In this document: positions 15,647 to 24,366 of the stretch, in pieces
How positions within the stretch are numbered: the stretch's first letter is position 1
Layout of the letters: each line of letters begins with the position of its first letter
NCBI GenBank assembly: GCA_015068665.1
Contig: SVKB01000006.1
Location: 21,521-85,520, forward strand
Direction of reading: 5' to 3'
Source: Oscillospiraceae bacterium
GTDB taxonomy: Bacteria; Bacillota; Clostridia; UMGS1840; HGM11507
DNA: 64,000 nucleotides
The notes under the pieces: model-generated
Told to the model about the DNA's origin: nothing
Seen by the model: the letters and a program-made list of their open reading frames with translations, nothing else
The model's database searches: none
Translations under genes and position numbers: made by a program

Positions 15647-16876
15647 TTAAAATATTCTTCCTTTTGCAATATAACCGCCTATGTAAGCATAAATAAAGTC
15701 CTTCCACAAAAATCCGGTAAAGCTTGCCAAATTATCGCAAACTAAAAGCTTAGGTTGAAAATTTTTGGCATCTCTTACAAGAATACTGCTTCCTTCCGAA
15801 AAAACATTACCTGAGCTTATACCCTTTACCGTAAAATCAAGCTTCAGGACATTTTCAAAATCTCTTTTTACAACAGCCTTATTCCCGAAAATAACAGTAT
15901 TATCATTACAGCCAAGAAACGCCTCACGGGCATCGGAAAAGCTTGTGTAGCCCACACTGTCAACCTCGTCAGAGTTATCAAGCTCTGCTCTTTTTATTTC
16001 ATAGAGATAATAGTGGCAGGTACCCGTTGAGCGATACGCCAGAAGTATATAGATATAATCTTTATTAAAATCTGCCTTGTAGATTTCGTAGCCCGATGAG
16101 GATACGGAATTTAAGTCTACTGTTTTATAAAGCTCACATATTTTATATTCAGGATTGTATACATAAATCCAAAGCCTGTACTTACTTGAAGAATATGAGG
16201 AATTAAAAAGATAAAGCCTTTCATCCTCATCCACAATAAAATCCTTAAAGGTTATATCAGAAATAACGGCAAAGGTTTCTATATCTCCATTTTCCAGATT
16301 AAGGGAGGTTATGGTACCGTCGGTATTAAGATATCTTTTATTTCCGTAATTTTTCCCCTTTAAAACGTAATTTATATCAGCCTTTCCTAAGCATTCCTTG
16401 TAAACACCGATTGAAGAGGATAAAAAAACCGGAGAAAACTTTTCCGAGGGAATAGAGTTTAAATTAAGTGCCTCCTCGGAAAACGGCGCTACCGTATCAG
16501 GCGAGAGCTTCTCGCTTGTTACTTCGCCGTCCTTTATTTTTTCCTTCGATATACTGTTATCCTTTATCTTTTCTTCACCGATGGAATGATCGGGAACCTC
16601 CTTAAGAGCTACCGAATCAAGCTGAGTTTTTATGCTTTTTATCTGACTGTAAGGGTTATTTCCCGATACCCCCTCAATAGGGGGAGATTTTATCATCTCA
16701 ATACCGCTTTCCCCCTCATTTGAGTTATTAAGCTTATCAACAAGGGAATTTATAAAATCCCTTGTCTGATTGTGCTGTCTTTGAAGAATCTCACGCGGGT
16801 TTCCCGGAGTATCCTCATAAAAGGTACTGTCACAAAAGCCCTCCTCGGGGCTGAAATTAAATTTTTTAAATTCCAC
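15647..16876 (-). CDS. Phage tail/needle-like protein with beta-repeat C-terminus
   Basis: 409 residues from GTG 16876 (AGGAG upstream), overlapping the gp10-like gene by 11 bases. The N-terminus reads NFSPEEGFCDSTFYEDTPGN PREI; residues about 95-145 contain a short repeated phrase (IGEEKIKDNSISKEKIKDGE, VTSEKLSPDTV) typical of trimeric phage fibre shafts. The remaining ~270 residues are beta-strand rich with Tyr/Asp repeats (DEDERLYLFNSS, FNKDYIYILLAYRS) like a propeller. It probably closes or extends the short tail; exact equivalence to the P22 needle is not shown. Confidence 0.55.
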   Translation of the reverse strand: MEFKKFNFSPEEGFCDSTFYEDTPGNPREILQRQHNQTRDFINSLVDKLNNSNEGESGIEMIKSPPIEGVSGNNPYSQIKSIKTQLDSVALKEVPDHSIGEEKIKDNSISKEKIKDGEVTSEKLSPDTVAPFSEEALNLNSIPSEKFSPVFLSSSIGVYKECLGKADINYVLKGKNYGNKRYLNTDGTITSLNLENGDIETFAVISDITFKDFIVDEDERLYLFNSSYSSSKYRLWIYVYNPEYKICELYKTVDLNSVSSSGYEIYKADFNKDYIYILLAYRSTGTCHYYLYEIKRAELDNSDEVDSVGYTSFSDAREAFLGCNDNTVIFGNKAVVKRDFENVLKLDFTVKGISSGNVFSEGSSILVRDAKNFQPKLLVCDNLASFTGFLWKDFIYAYIGGYIAKGRIF

Positions 16877-18674
16877 TGAATCTTACACTCCTTTCAACCG
16901 AATAAGTTATAAATATATCGGATATACTCATTTGCGAATCGCATAAATCATTTGAAAATTCAAGCATTAAATATTTTACCCGTCCCCTTCTTAATCTTCG
17001 GTTTACGGCAAAGGAAAAAATATTTGACATAAAGGTAAAGCACGGAAACTTAAAGTTTATAAAATTAAATTTATTCACCCTGTATTCCCATTCGTTTTTA
17101 AGCTTACCGTTTTCATCCCATGCCTTTAATGAAACACCGGAATTATTAATTGCTTTAAGACTTAAGCTTATTTCATAAATATTCTTAAAATCACAGGGAC
17201 GGTTAAAATCAAGAGCCTTGGTTTTAAAATATGCCCTTATGGGGATTTGTAAATCAAAGTCATAAAGCTGATTTGTAAAATATGTTGCTCCTTTTTTTCC
17301 TAAAAGATAGATTTCTCTGTTAAAGCTTATTTTTGCCCTGCAGCTGATGTTATCAAGAATAAACCAGCTTGATTTTTCATCCCTTCCGTTACCGTTTTCC
17401 AAAGGAAGCATATAGGTATATTTTCCCGTAACAAGATACAGGGCATTTCCCATAATAAAGACTGTAGAATTTCTTATGTCCTTCTGATTAAGAAGGGCTT
17501 TTTCAGAATTCAGTCCGTTTATGTTACGGGAAATACAGCCTACTGTCTTTTCCTCCTTTATATAAGTGGAAAATAAAGACATAACTCCGTAATTACTGTT
17601 TAACCACACCAGCTGATTTCCTACGGTTGCAATTGTGTTTTTACAGTCACAGCCAATTTCGCTGTTAAGACGGGAAAGAGTAAAATTAACTGTCTCCCCC
17701 TGATATTCGTATTTTGAAATATAAATGCTTTTTTCCTTAAAGAAAATAAGCCCGTCATATTGCTTGCCCATTCCCGTTATGGGATCAAAATCGTCGCCTA
17801 TAATATCAAACTGATTTACCGGAAAATACTCGGGATTCTTAAGCTCTGAATAAAAGAAGGTGGTTTTATAATCATGGTTTCCGGAAAAAAACATTCTTGT
17901 TCCCTCGGATATACCGGCATTAAGACCGCCGAAGCTTTCGGTTATGGTACAGTTTACTATTTTATCCCTGTCCTCATTTGTTACCTCAAATGTAATTTCC
18001 AGCATATTATGACCTTCCGCCATACTGTCAAAGGAAATATATCTGCCCTCCTGATTTAAGGTATAACCGGTCACAGGCTTATTATTAAACTGAACTGCTA
18101 CAGATTTTAAATAATTCACTCCCTCGGGGAAATTAATATGCCGGGTCTGATCGGTGGTGTTATAGGTAAGCTTGAATTTTCCCGTAAGAAGATTATATTC
18201 CTCAAAATTATCTCCAACACTGTTATAATCACAGTTTACCAAAACAGTGGGAATATAGCCCTGAACAATTTCGCATAGAAGCTTGTTATCCTTAACTGAA
18301 ATTTTATAGTATTCTCCCGTTCCCACATAGTAAACATATCCGTTATAGATAAAAAAGCTTCCCTCTTTTTTTCTCACAGGAGCAAAAAGAGTTGTAATCT
18401 CCTTTGTTTCGGTATTATATGCCTTAATTTTATCCGAGGCGTGATAGATAAAAAAATTATAATAGCTTGTATCAAGAGCCGTTATTATCTCCTCTTCGGA
18501 AAATAACAGGCTTTGTCCCTTTCGTTTTTTTAATACGCCCTCCCTGTAAACCATATTAAGCATATCACTCATACAACCATCAGGAATTTTACTTTCTCCC
18601 ATATCAAGTGCCACACCGCCACTTAAATTACCTAAGCTGTAGCTTATGGGATTATATTTTAAATCGGGATACAT
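16866..18674 (-). CDS. Tail hub / packaged-DNA-stabilising protein, P22 gp10-like
   Basis: 602 residues from ATG 18674, one base after the upstream TGA; a 40-codon upstream extension only overlaps the previous gene. The start, SLGNLSGGVALDMGESKIPD then MLNMVYREGVLKKRKG, is the diagnostic opening of gp10-type proteins (glycine patch, 'DMLNMVYREGVLKKR'). Most of the rest is a beta-rich body with FFSGNHDYKTTFFYSELKNP and a closing segment. In P22-like phages this protein seals the portal after packaging and forms the tail hub. Its presence is the main sign that the particle is short-tailed. Confidence 0.75.
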   Translation of the reverse strand: MYPDLKYNPISYSLGNLSGGVALDMGESKIPDGCMSDMLNMVYREGVLKKRKGQSLLFSEEEIITALDTSYYNFFIYHASDKIKAYNTETKEITTLFAPVRKKEGSFFIYNGYVYYVGTGEYYKISVKDNKLLCEIVQGYIPTVLVNCDYNSVGDNFEEYNLLTGKFKLTYNTTDQTRHINFPEGVNYLKSVAVQFNNKPVTGYTLNQEGRYISFDSMAEGHNMLEITFEVTNEDRDKIVNCTITESFGGLNAGISEGTRMFFSGNHDYKTTFFYSELKNPEYFPVNQFDIIGDDFDPITGMGKQYDGLIFFKEKSIYISKYEYQGETVNFTLSRLNSEIGCDCKNTIATVGNQLVWLNSNYGVMSLFSTYIKEEKTVGCISRNINGLNSEKALLNQKDIRNSTVFIMGNALYLVTGKYTYMLPLENGNGRDEKSSWFILDNISCRAKISFNREIYLLGKKGATYFTNQLYDFDLQIPIRAYFKTKALDFNRPCDFKNIYEISLSLKAINNSGVSLKAWDENGKLKNEWEYRVNKFNFINFKFPCFTFMSNIFSFAVNRRLRRGRVKYLMLEFSNDLCDSQMSISDIFITYSVERSVRFSGI

Positions 18675-18675
18675 T

Positions 18676-19059
18676 TCAGCACATCCCTTCCAAAATATCC
18701 GTAAGCTCAGGCTCTTGCTCATAGCTTTTGTAATTTGATAAAAGTGCCTGATATTCATAAATAAGAAGATTATACTTATCATTCTCCCTGTCATAAGCGC
18801 AAAGCATTGCCGCTACGAAGCAGGGAATGATATTTTTAAGAATATAATTATCAAGAGGAACAGCATCCTCCTCACGGTAAAACTGAGGGTCAACGCCTTT
18901 TCTTCCCTCCAGATGAAGAAAATATCTTATGGCGTGCTTTATAAGACGAAGCCCCTTTTCCTTATGGTGCTTTTTATACTCATCGTCAAGATAGCCTGTA
19001 GCATCATCGGTTTTTTCCGCAAGATACAATGCCTCCTCGTAAATATCCTTTATTGTCAC
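18676..19059 (-). CDS. Head-completion/neck protein (gp4-like position)
   Basis: 127 residues from GTG 19059, preceded by AGGTG; an upstream TTG at 19080 has no site of its own. All helical: MTIKDIYEEALYLAEKTDDA then DEYKKHHKEKGLRLIKHAIR, ending in a C-terminal acidic helix. Size, fold pattern and position between coat and gp10-like genes fit the adaptor that joins portal and tail. The gene follows an intrinsic terminator at 19086-19107, so it is expressed by read-through from the head genes. Confidence 0.6.
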   Translation of the reverse strand: MTIKDIYEEALYLAEKTDDATGYLDDEYKKHHKEKGLRLIKHAIRYFLHLEGRKGVDPQFYREEDAVPLDNYILKNIIPCFVAAMLCAYDRENDKYNLLIYEYQALLSNYKSYEQEPELTDILEGMC

Positions 19060-19077
19060 ATAAATCACCTGTCCTTT

Positions 19078-19107
19078 CAAAAAACGGCTCCATCCGAAGA
19101 CGGAGCC
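19078..19107 (-). terminator. Internal terminator between head and neck genes
   Basis: On the minus strand GGCTCC ... GGAGCC (19107-19086) encloses a TCTTCGGA loop region and is followed by GTTTTTTG. It lies between the decoration-like gene and the neck gene, where it would lower downstream transcription relative to coat. Confidence 0.75.
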
Positions 19108-19116
19108 TTGAATTTT

Positions 19117-19464
19117 TTAAAGACCGAAGGCAAATACGGATACATCCGTACCGGATACCTTCTCAACATTTATAACAATGTAGCCGGCATCCTCGCCATA
19201 TACGTTTTTAAATCGGCCTGTGTCCTTAAGATTTATAAGAACCTCACATCCCTTAGGAACGCTTACAACAATATCTCCCATAGCCATAACGCTGTTACCG
19301 CCCTTTATAACGATATCTGCATCAGTAGAAGCGTTTTCGTTTTTCACGATAAGCCCGAAGCCCTCCTCGTGATCGGGAGTTTTAATTTTTATAATATCTT
19401 CACCGTTTTCAAACTCAACCGGTGTGTCTGTAAGATTATATAAGCTTACTGCATCAATATTCAT
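19117..19464 (-). CDS. Small beta-rich head protein, decoration-like
   Basis: 115 residues, acidic, beta-strand pattern (VSLYNLTDTPVEFENGEDII, GFGLIVKNENASTDADIVIK, SVMAMGDIVVSVPKGCEVLI). No signal peptide or membrane segment. Small proteins like this, 13 bases after the coat gene, are usually capsid decoration or head-fibre proteins; the name is from position and fold appearance only. Confidence 0.55.
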   Translation of the reverse strand: MNIDAVSLYNLTDTPVEFENGEDIIKIKTPDHEEGFGLIVKNENASTDADIVIKGGNSVMAMGDIVVSVPKGCEVLINLKDTGRFKNVYGEDAGYIVINVEKVSGTDVSVFAFGL

Positions 19465-19477
19465 TTACATTACCTCC

Positions 19478-20314
19478 TTATTCTTCACCCTTTTTGAATT
19501 TTATAAGTGCGATTTCTTTTGGTCTTATGATTTCGCCTCCGTATACCACAAGTCCCTTCATTGCATCTGCGAAAAGATGAGAGGGCTTTACTCTTTCGAT
19601 TTCCTTTAAGGTAAGAGCAAAGGCGTAGGCTGTTGATGTTCTTGCGATACAGTAATCATATTCACCGTCATTGTGAATATTGTTTGTCATATAAACATCA
19701 AAATCAAGAAGCTTTCCGCAAAAGCCCTTCCTTAAAAGTTCGGAGTTGTTGGTATCGGTCTGAATAAGCATCTTCTGAATTTTTTCGTACATTAAGGGAG
19801 ATACCTCTAAAACCCTCTTATCGCTCGGTGCATCCGCCATATTAAGAAGAGTCTGCGCTCTTAAGATATAATCGAAGATATTTTTGCTGGTGGCATCAAC
19901 CGCTTCAATAATGTTTGACTGGGATTTTTTAAGACCGTTGTAAATTGACTTGTAGATAAATTTATCGGTATCATTTGCAATGCTTCTTCCGGCTTCCTCC
20001 AAAAGAGCGGTTTCGTAGTCAACATCAGTTTTAACCTTATCCGCCCTGTCAATTTTCTTGGCAAAATATTTCTGCTCGGTAAGTCTTACGTTTACCGCCG
20101 CATCGTCAATATTATCAAAGGTTATGTTTCCGCCGTTATAATCCATAAGGTCAACCTGTCCTAAGGTGATAACCTTAATTGTGTCCCCTTTGTTTTTCAT
20201 TTCATCGCTGTAGCCTAAGTACGAGTTTTGTGCCGCTACCGCGTTACCCTTTCTTGAATTTTCAATCTTTCTGGAATAAATTAATTCCTTTCCTGCCTGA
20301 ATTCCGTTTGCCAT
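19478..20314 (-). CDS. Phage major coat protein
   Basis: 278 residues, a good length for a small HK97-fold coat. Features read as capsid: N-arm MANGIQAGKELIYSRKIENS, a central TLGQVDLMDYNGGNITFDNI with DDAAVNVRLTEQKYFAKKID, the helix LLEEAGRSIANDTDKFIYKS (spine-helix style), SPLMYEKIQKMLIQTDTNNS and the closing strand HLFADAMKGLVVYGGEIIRP. The wording 'VNVRLTEQKYFAKKIDRADK' is common in coats of Firmicutes phages. It follows the scaffold gene by three bases. No protease gene is present and the N-arm is short, so cleavage-free assembly around a separate scaffold is likely. Confidence 0.8.
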   Translation of the reverse strand: MANGIQAGKELIYSRKIENSRKGNAVAAQNSYLGYSDEMKNKGDTIKVITLGQVDLMDYNGGNITFDNIDDAAVNVRLTEQKYFAKKIDRADKVKTDVDYETALLEEAGRSIANDTDKFIYKSIYNGLKKSQSNIIEAVDATSKNIFDYILRAQTLLNMADAPSDKRVLEVSPLMYEKIQKMLIQTDTNNSELLRKGFCGKLLDFDVYMTNNIHNDGEYDYCIARTSTAYAFALTLKEIERVKPSHLFADAMKGLVVYGGEIIRPKEIALIKFKKGEE

Positions 20315-20317
20315 ATT

Positions 20318-21022
20318 TTATCTCTCTCCTTTTTTATACTGTTTTAGAATTTTTGAAAAATTGCGGTTAAATTCCTTATCTGACATATTTCTTATAATCT
20401 CGTCGGTGTATTCCTCCTCCGCTTCGGGAGTTCCCAGAGCACTTCCCGATGAGGAATTTTTATTTTCCTCATTGGCGCTTTTTGCGTCCTTCTCCTTTAA
20501 AAGCTTTCTTAAGGTAACCTCACTGTAAATATCCTTCAAAGGTCTTTTGCCCTCTTCCCATGCTTTTAAAATTTCAGGATCAAGCTCCCTTTCGTCAACA
20601 TCGGGATAGAGCTTTTTAAATTCTGAAAGCTCTTCCTTTCTTTCCTTAAGGGGAATAAGCTCCTTTTTCTCATTTTCAAGAGCTTTGATTTTTTCCTCCA
20701 TAGACTTAAGCTTTTCGGCATATTCGTAGGGAATTTCGTTTTCATCCGAATAAGCGCGGATTTCCTCTCTTACCCTTTCCTCCTCAAGCCCTTCTAAGAG
20801 CTCGGTTGGGCTTAATTTAAGCTCTGCCGCAATCTTTCCGATTTTTTCATTGATTAGGGTTAAGCCTTTAAGCTCCTTTTCAAGCCTTTCATTCTTCTCA
20901 AAAAGCTTATCGTAATTCATTCCCTTCTGGGCAAAGGAAATTGCCTCCTCCCTTGTAAGAGGTGTTTTATTTCCGTTATAAACCACCTCTAAAAAGGCTT
21001 CGTTATTTAATTTTTCATTCAT
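20318..21022 (-). CDS. Capsid scaffolding protein
   Basis: 234 residues, strongly acidic and helical with long coiled coils (LEKELKGLTLINEKIGKIAA, LKSMEEKIKALENEKKELIP), a Ser/Gly linker (NSSSGSALGTPEAEEE) and a basic C-terminal helix ending RNFSKILKQYKKGER, the part that usually contacts the coat. It sits between portal and coat genes, the standard place of a scaffold, and overlaps the portal end by eight bases. Confidence 0.8.
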   Translation of the reverse strand: MNEKLNNEAFLEVVYNGNKTPLTREEAISFAQKGMNYDKLFEKNERLEKELKGLTLINEKIGKIAAELKLSPTELLEGLEEERVREEIRAYSDENEIPYEYAEKLKSMEEKIKALENEKKELIPLKERKEELSEFKKLYPDVDERELDPEILKAWEEGKRPLKDIYSEVTLRKLLKEKDAKSANEENKNSSSGSALGTPEAEEEYTDEIIRNMSDKEFNRNFSKILKQYKKGER

Positions 21023-22550
21023 TGATTAAACCTCCGTTATTTAACTTATTTTCTTCTATGAGCTTTTCTTTTTTAGGTAAATACCCTTCGGGAATTCTCT
21101 CCAGATACTGAAGGAAGGTAATTTTCTCTGACATAAGAAGCTTATCAAGAGTTTCTAAAGATGTCAGCTCGGACAGCTGTGATGAAGGTCCGGCATCCAC
21201 TCTTAAATTAATTAAGGCATCCTTCATTTTTGAAAAATCAAGGGTTGTGATTTTTATCTGACCGTTATCCTCATAGGTAAACATCCTTCCGGTTTTATAA
21301 TAGGAGGATATAAAATCAAGAATTATCCTTCCCATATCCTCAAGCATCTGATAGAATCTTAATCTTATACTGTCCAAGGGTACATTGGATGCCTCTCTTA
21401 CCGCTATAAAGGCGCTGGTGTTATTGGTTGCAACATTTCCAAGAGACGCATCATTAACTCCCATCATCTCCTTGGTATAGGAAATGGTAAGATCAATCAG
21501 TTTAAAAAGCTCGGCGGAAACCTGGGGCGGATTTAAATATTTTATTGCTCCTTCAATATTTCCGTTAATACCGATCATTCCTCCGATGGTGTTGGAGGGT
21601 TTTCTTACACGGGAATTATCATAAATCATTTTAGGGAAGGAAAAGAGCATGGAATTAAGCATAGCCTGAGCAAAGGCCTTATTGATAAAAAGCTGGTTTG
21701 GCTTAAGACCGTAGACCTCACTTATACCGTGTATGCAGTTCTTCTTTTCCTCCCAGTTCATAAGAGCGATGGGGTAAAGCTTTAAGCGGGTATCCGTTTC
21801 CTCCCTGATTACGGCATTTTTTGTTACCTTGGTAAACATAACCTGCCCTTTATCATTTTTGTAGAATTTAATTAAAGCGGTGGTTTTATCCATACCGTCA
21901 AGCTCAATTTTTGATAAATCACCTGCACTGTATAAATTCTCCTCATCAGGGGTTATAAGCTCTACCTCCTCCCTTGCTCTGTTATTTCTTATTGCCTCTT
22001 TTTTTAAATTAGAGGTAAGCTCTCTTACCGCAAGAATTATGTAAGGCTGCTTTTGTATATCGCATACATTGGGATTCCCGGGAAAGAAATTAACGCTGTC
22101 GATTATTTCACAGCTTATATCCCCTGTAAATTCCTGACCGGTTTTTATGTCAGGATCCCAGTAAAAATACATAAGATAGTCTCCGGTAAGAGCTGCGTCC
22201 TTAAGGCCGCTTTGATTTTTCTTGTCAATTTTAAGGCGCTCCCACACATTTTTTACAAGACGGGTAAGTGTAAGCCCCGGCTCACCATCCTCCTGTCCGG
22301 GGCGGAGCATTTCAGAGGAAACAAGTATCGAGGTGGGATTTGCCTTAAGTGCGGAAATTTTATACTGAACAACTCTTTTTATAAGATTGAATACAGGCTT
22401 GGGCATATTCTTAACATTCAGTCCTGCCCACTGATCACCGTTAAATAAACGGTGGGCTTCATTAACCGATTTGTAAAGTCCGATGGTGTTTTTATAGGAA
22501 ATTCCCTTTTCATACTGGGTGTAAATATCGTTTGGCAGATTACCTGTCAT
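21015..22550 (-). CDS. Phage portal protein
   Basis: 511 residues from ATG 22550, preceded by AGGTG; an earlier ATG at 22577 adds nine residues within the preceding gene. Typical portal features: the N-terminal helix region AHRLFNGDQWAGLNVKNMPK, VFNLIKRVVQYKISALKANP, ALTGDYLMYFYWDPD, and the long tunnel-helix part SAFIAVREASNVPLDSIRLR. The product forms the twelve-subunit DNA gate at one capsid vertex and docks the terminase. It overlaps the small membrane protein gene by 11 bases and the scaffold gene by eight. Confidence 0.85.
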   Translation of the reverse strand: MTGNLPNDIYTQYEKGISYKNTIGLYKSVNEAHRLFNGDQWAGLNVKNMPKPVFNLIKRVVQYKISALKANPTSILVSSEMLRPGQEDGEPGLTLTRLVKNVWERLKIDKKNQSGLKDAALTGDYLMYFYWDPDIKTGQEFTGDISCEIIDSVNFFPGNPNVCDIQKQPYIILAVRELTSNLKKEAIRNNRAREEVELITPDEENLYSAGDLSKIELDGMDKTTALIKFYKNDKGQVMFTKVTKNAVIREETDTRLKLYPIALMNWEEKKNCIHGISEVYGLKPNQLFINKAFAQAMLNSMLFSFPKMIYDNSRVRKPSNTIGGMIGINGNIEGAIKYLNPPQVSAELFKLIDLTISYTKEMMGVNDASLGNVATNNTSAFIAVREASNVPLDSIRLRFYQMLEDMGRIILDFISSYYKTGRMFTYEDNGQIKITTLDFSKMKDALINLRVDAGPSSQLSELTSLETLDKLLMSEKITFLQYLERIPEGYLPKKEKLIEENKLNNGGLINE

Positions 22551-22752
22551 TTTCTTCACCTGCCATATCAAATTCATAACCCATCATCTTTACATATTCG
22601 GTATTCAGTTCATTTTCCGCCTGTTTTTTTTCTTTTTCCGGCAGAATAGGAATATTGTTCTTTATATAAAAGCTATCCTTTATACCGGCACGGTAAGCGA
22701 AAAAAACAATAAAGCTTACCGATAAAAACATTAAATTAACTACAATTTCCAT
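22540..22752 (-). CDS. Small membrane protein between terminase and portal
   Basis: 70 residues: one N-terminal membrane segment (about 3-20, IVVNLMFLSVSFIVFFAYRA) and a charged tail with EKEKKQAENELNTEYVKMMG. Its start overlaps the terminase stop by one base. I know no function for it. A membrane protein in the DNA-packaging block is uncommon in classical phages. Confidence 0.6.
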   Translation of the reverse strand: MEIVVNLMFLSVSFIVFFAYRAGIKDSFYIKNNIPILPEKEKKQAENELNTEYVKMMGYEFDMAGEENDR

Positions 22753-24146
22753 TAATCGTAAAAGCTGTCAAGCAGTTCTTGTGAAAGCTCCAGCTCATCC
22801 TCCTCTTTTTTAAAGCTTTCGAAGGTGTAGCCCGTAAAGAGCTCCTCCGTTTTTACATTGTCCCCGGGAGGCGACATAAGGCTTGCCAGAAAATATCTTA
22901 AGGCGTCGGGGGCGTGAGTGATATCGTGGGGAAATCTTGCCACATCAGAGGGGTTAAGATTATCCCTTAAAAGATTTGGTATGCAGTTTATAAGATTTTC
23001 ACAGCTTCTTGCAATTTTAAGCCTTGATGTAAGCTTTCCCGAAATGCTTACAGGCTTTAAATATTCTTTTACCGTAAGCCATCCTGATACACGGTCCCTG
23101 TTTGCCTTAACAAGGGGAATTCCGTGGTTTAAAAAGATTTCCGCAATGGTTCTGCCGCTTTCTCTTTGCCTGTTCCACATATCAAAGGGTGCATATACAC
23201 ACCTTATATTTTCATTAACTGTATATTTTGCAATTTTCTTTGCGGCTTCCGAAACAATTACATTCTCCTCATGGATTTCCCTGTACACATATACATTTAA
23301 AAACCTGTCCACACGGTAAAAATAGCAGGCAAACATATCAAGCCCGTAGTCAAAAGAGGCATAATAATCACAACCGTCATTAAAATCCAGTACTTCATCG
23401 CAAACAGTATGGAGCTTATGGGAAAACTCGTTAAAATAGCTTCCCTTTGCAATTCCCCATTCACCCTCACCCACTATTTTGTAGCTTTGAAAATCGTTTT
23501 TCTTAAGCTCTTCAAACATTTTTATATCCCCGTCGGATAAAAACTCATTATGATAATAGTTTCTCGTGAGTGCTAAAATGTTACCGTCCTTTACATCGAA
23601 AAAGCGTTTTTTAATCCACATTTCGCACCAGGGATTAAGAGTCAGGGTAAGCTGCGGAAAAAGGGTTTCATCCTGAATACCTCTTATGGAAAAATCCAGC
23701 TTATTGAAATCCTCCTCATTTGCCACCTGATAGGCCTCCTCAATCCATACCCAACATAAATAGCCATGGCTTACCGTTATTGATGTTATGGAGTCGGGAT
23801 TGTCAAATCCGCGGAATAGTACCTTCTGCCCCGTTTGCTTCAAGGTTATCTCCAGAGGAGAAATTTTAAATTCGAAAAGATGACTGACCTTAAGCCGTGC
23901 CGCAGCTTTTTTAAGCTCGGCAAACTGACTGTCCTTAAGGCTGTTGTAATACTGTCTTACACATAAAAGATTGGCGTTTTTATGCTTTAAAAGGTGATAG
24001 ATAAACCAGAGTGCGGCGGTGGTGGACTTTTTACTGCCTCTTCCGCCCTTAACCACACGGTACCGTCCTTTAAAGTCCCAGAATTCCTTATAATTTTTCC
24101 CTACTGTTTTTTTAAGGTCAACTGTTATTTTCTCAATCCTCAACAT
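22752..24146 (-). CDS. Terminase large subunit, PBSX-type
   Basis: 464 residues. ATPase domain: Walker A-like KGGRGSKKSTTAALW (about 33-47), Walker B CWVWIEEAYQV (about 130-140) and the coupling segment LTLTLNPW. C-terminal RNase-H-like nuclease: SFDYGLD (about 249) as first metal-binding Asp and HAPDALRYFLASL near 424 as the last. The DNA is cut and pumped into the prohead by this motor with the portal. The 'RVVKGGRGSKKS' opening is the PBSX-family form, consistent with headful packaging, which would not need a specific site on every genome. ATG 24146 overlaps the small upstream gene by 14 bases. Confidence 0.92.
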   Translation of the reverse strand: MLRIEKITVDLKKTVGKNYKEFWDFKGRYRVVKGGRGSKKSTTAALWFIYHLLKHKNANLLCVRQYYNSLKDSQFAELKKAAARLKVSHLFEFKISPLEITLKQTGQKVLFRGFDNPDSITSITVSHGYLCWVWIEEAYQVANEEDFNKLDFSIRGIQDETLFPQLTLTLNPWCEMWIKKRFFDVKDGNILALTRNYYHNEFLSDGDIKMFEELKKNDFQSYKIVGEGEWGIAKGSYFNEFSHKLHTVCDEVLDFNDGCDYYASFDYGLDMFACYFYRVDRFLNVYVYREIHEENVIVSEAAKKIAKYTVNENIRCVYAPFDMWNRQRESGRTIAEIFLNHGIPLVKANRDRVSGWLTVKEYLKPVSISGKLTSRLKIARSCENLINCIPNLLRDNLNPSDVARFPHDITHAPDALRYFLASLMSPPGDNVKTEELFTGYTFESFKKEEDELELSQELLDSFYD

Positions 24147-24324
24147 CTCCTTTTATGATAACCAAAGGCTGTGTCCCCTCATCCTTTTTCGCCTTCCCGC
24201 TTGTTACACTTAAGATTTCCTTGGCAGCACTTATGATAAGCTTTAAGTCCTCGGCGCCGTTTATTATCTGACTTAAAGCTTCAAGTGCCTCCTGAGTATA
24301 CCTTTCGTTTTTGCTTTTTGCCAT
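24133..24324 (-). CDS. Short small-terminase-like protein
   Basis: 63 residues from ATG 24324 with GGAGG well placed. All-helical: MAKSKNERYTQEALEALSQI, then INGAEDLKLIISAAKEILSV, and a charged tail. It is the first gene of the cassette and overlaps terminase large by 14 bases, the place of a small terminase subunit, but it is much shorter than usual (120-180 residues) and no helix-turn-helix is obvious. If it is the small subunit, DNA recognition may be reduced or lost. Confidence 0.5.
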   Translation of the reverse strand: MAKSKNERYTQEALEALSQIINGAEDLKLIISAAKEILSVTSGKAKKDEGTQPLVIIKGDVED

Positions 24325-24366
24325 TTTAAAACCTCCGCAAAACACCCGGTATTCAAGGGACAGGTA

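Larger units (their letters stand above)
10988..24324 (-). mobile_element. Podovirus-type particle and lysis cassette, no integrase or replication genes
   Basis: Nineteen genes on one strand, mostly overlapping or nearly abutting, in the order small terminase-like, terminase large subunit, small membrane protein, portal, scaffold, coat, decoration-like, neck protein, gp10-like tail hub/stabiliser, tail protein, coiled-coil internal protein, BppU-like baseplate/fibre, receptor-binding protein, 53-residue protein, XhlA-like, two small membrane proteins, lysin. This is the structural half of a short-tailed phage: no tube, sheath or tape-measure gene. No integrase, excisionase, repressor, polymerase or helicase is present between fakA and the SLH locus, and I see no long direct repeat flanking it. 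All genes look intact. Confidence 0.8.
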
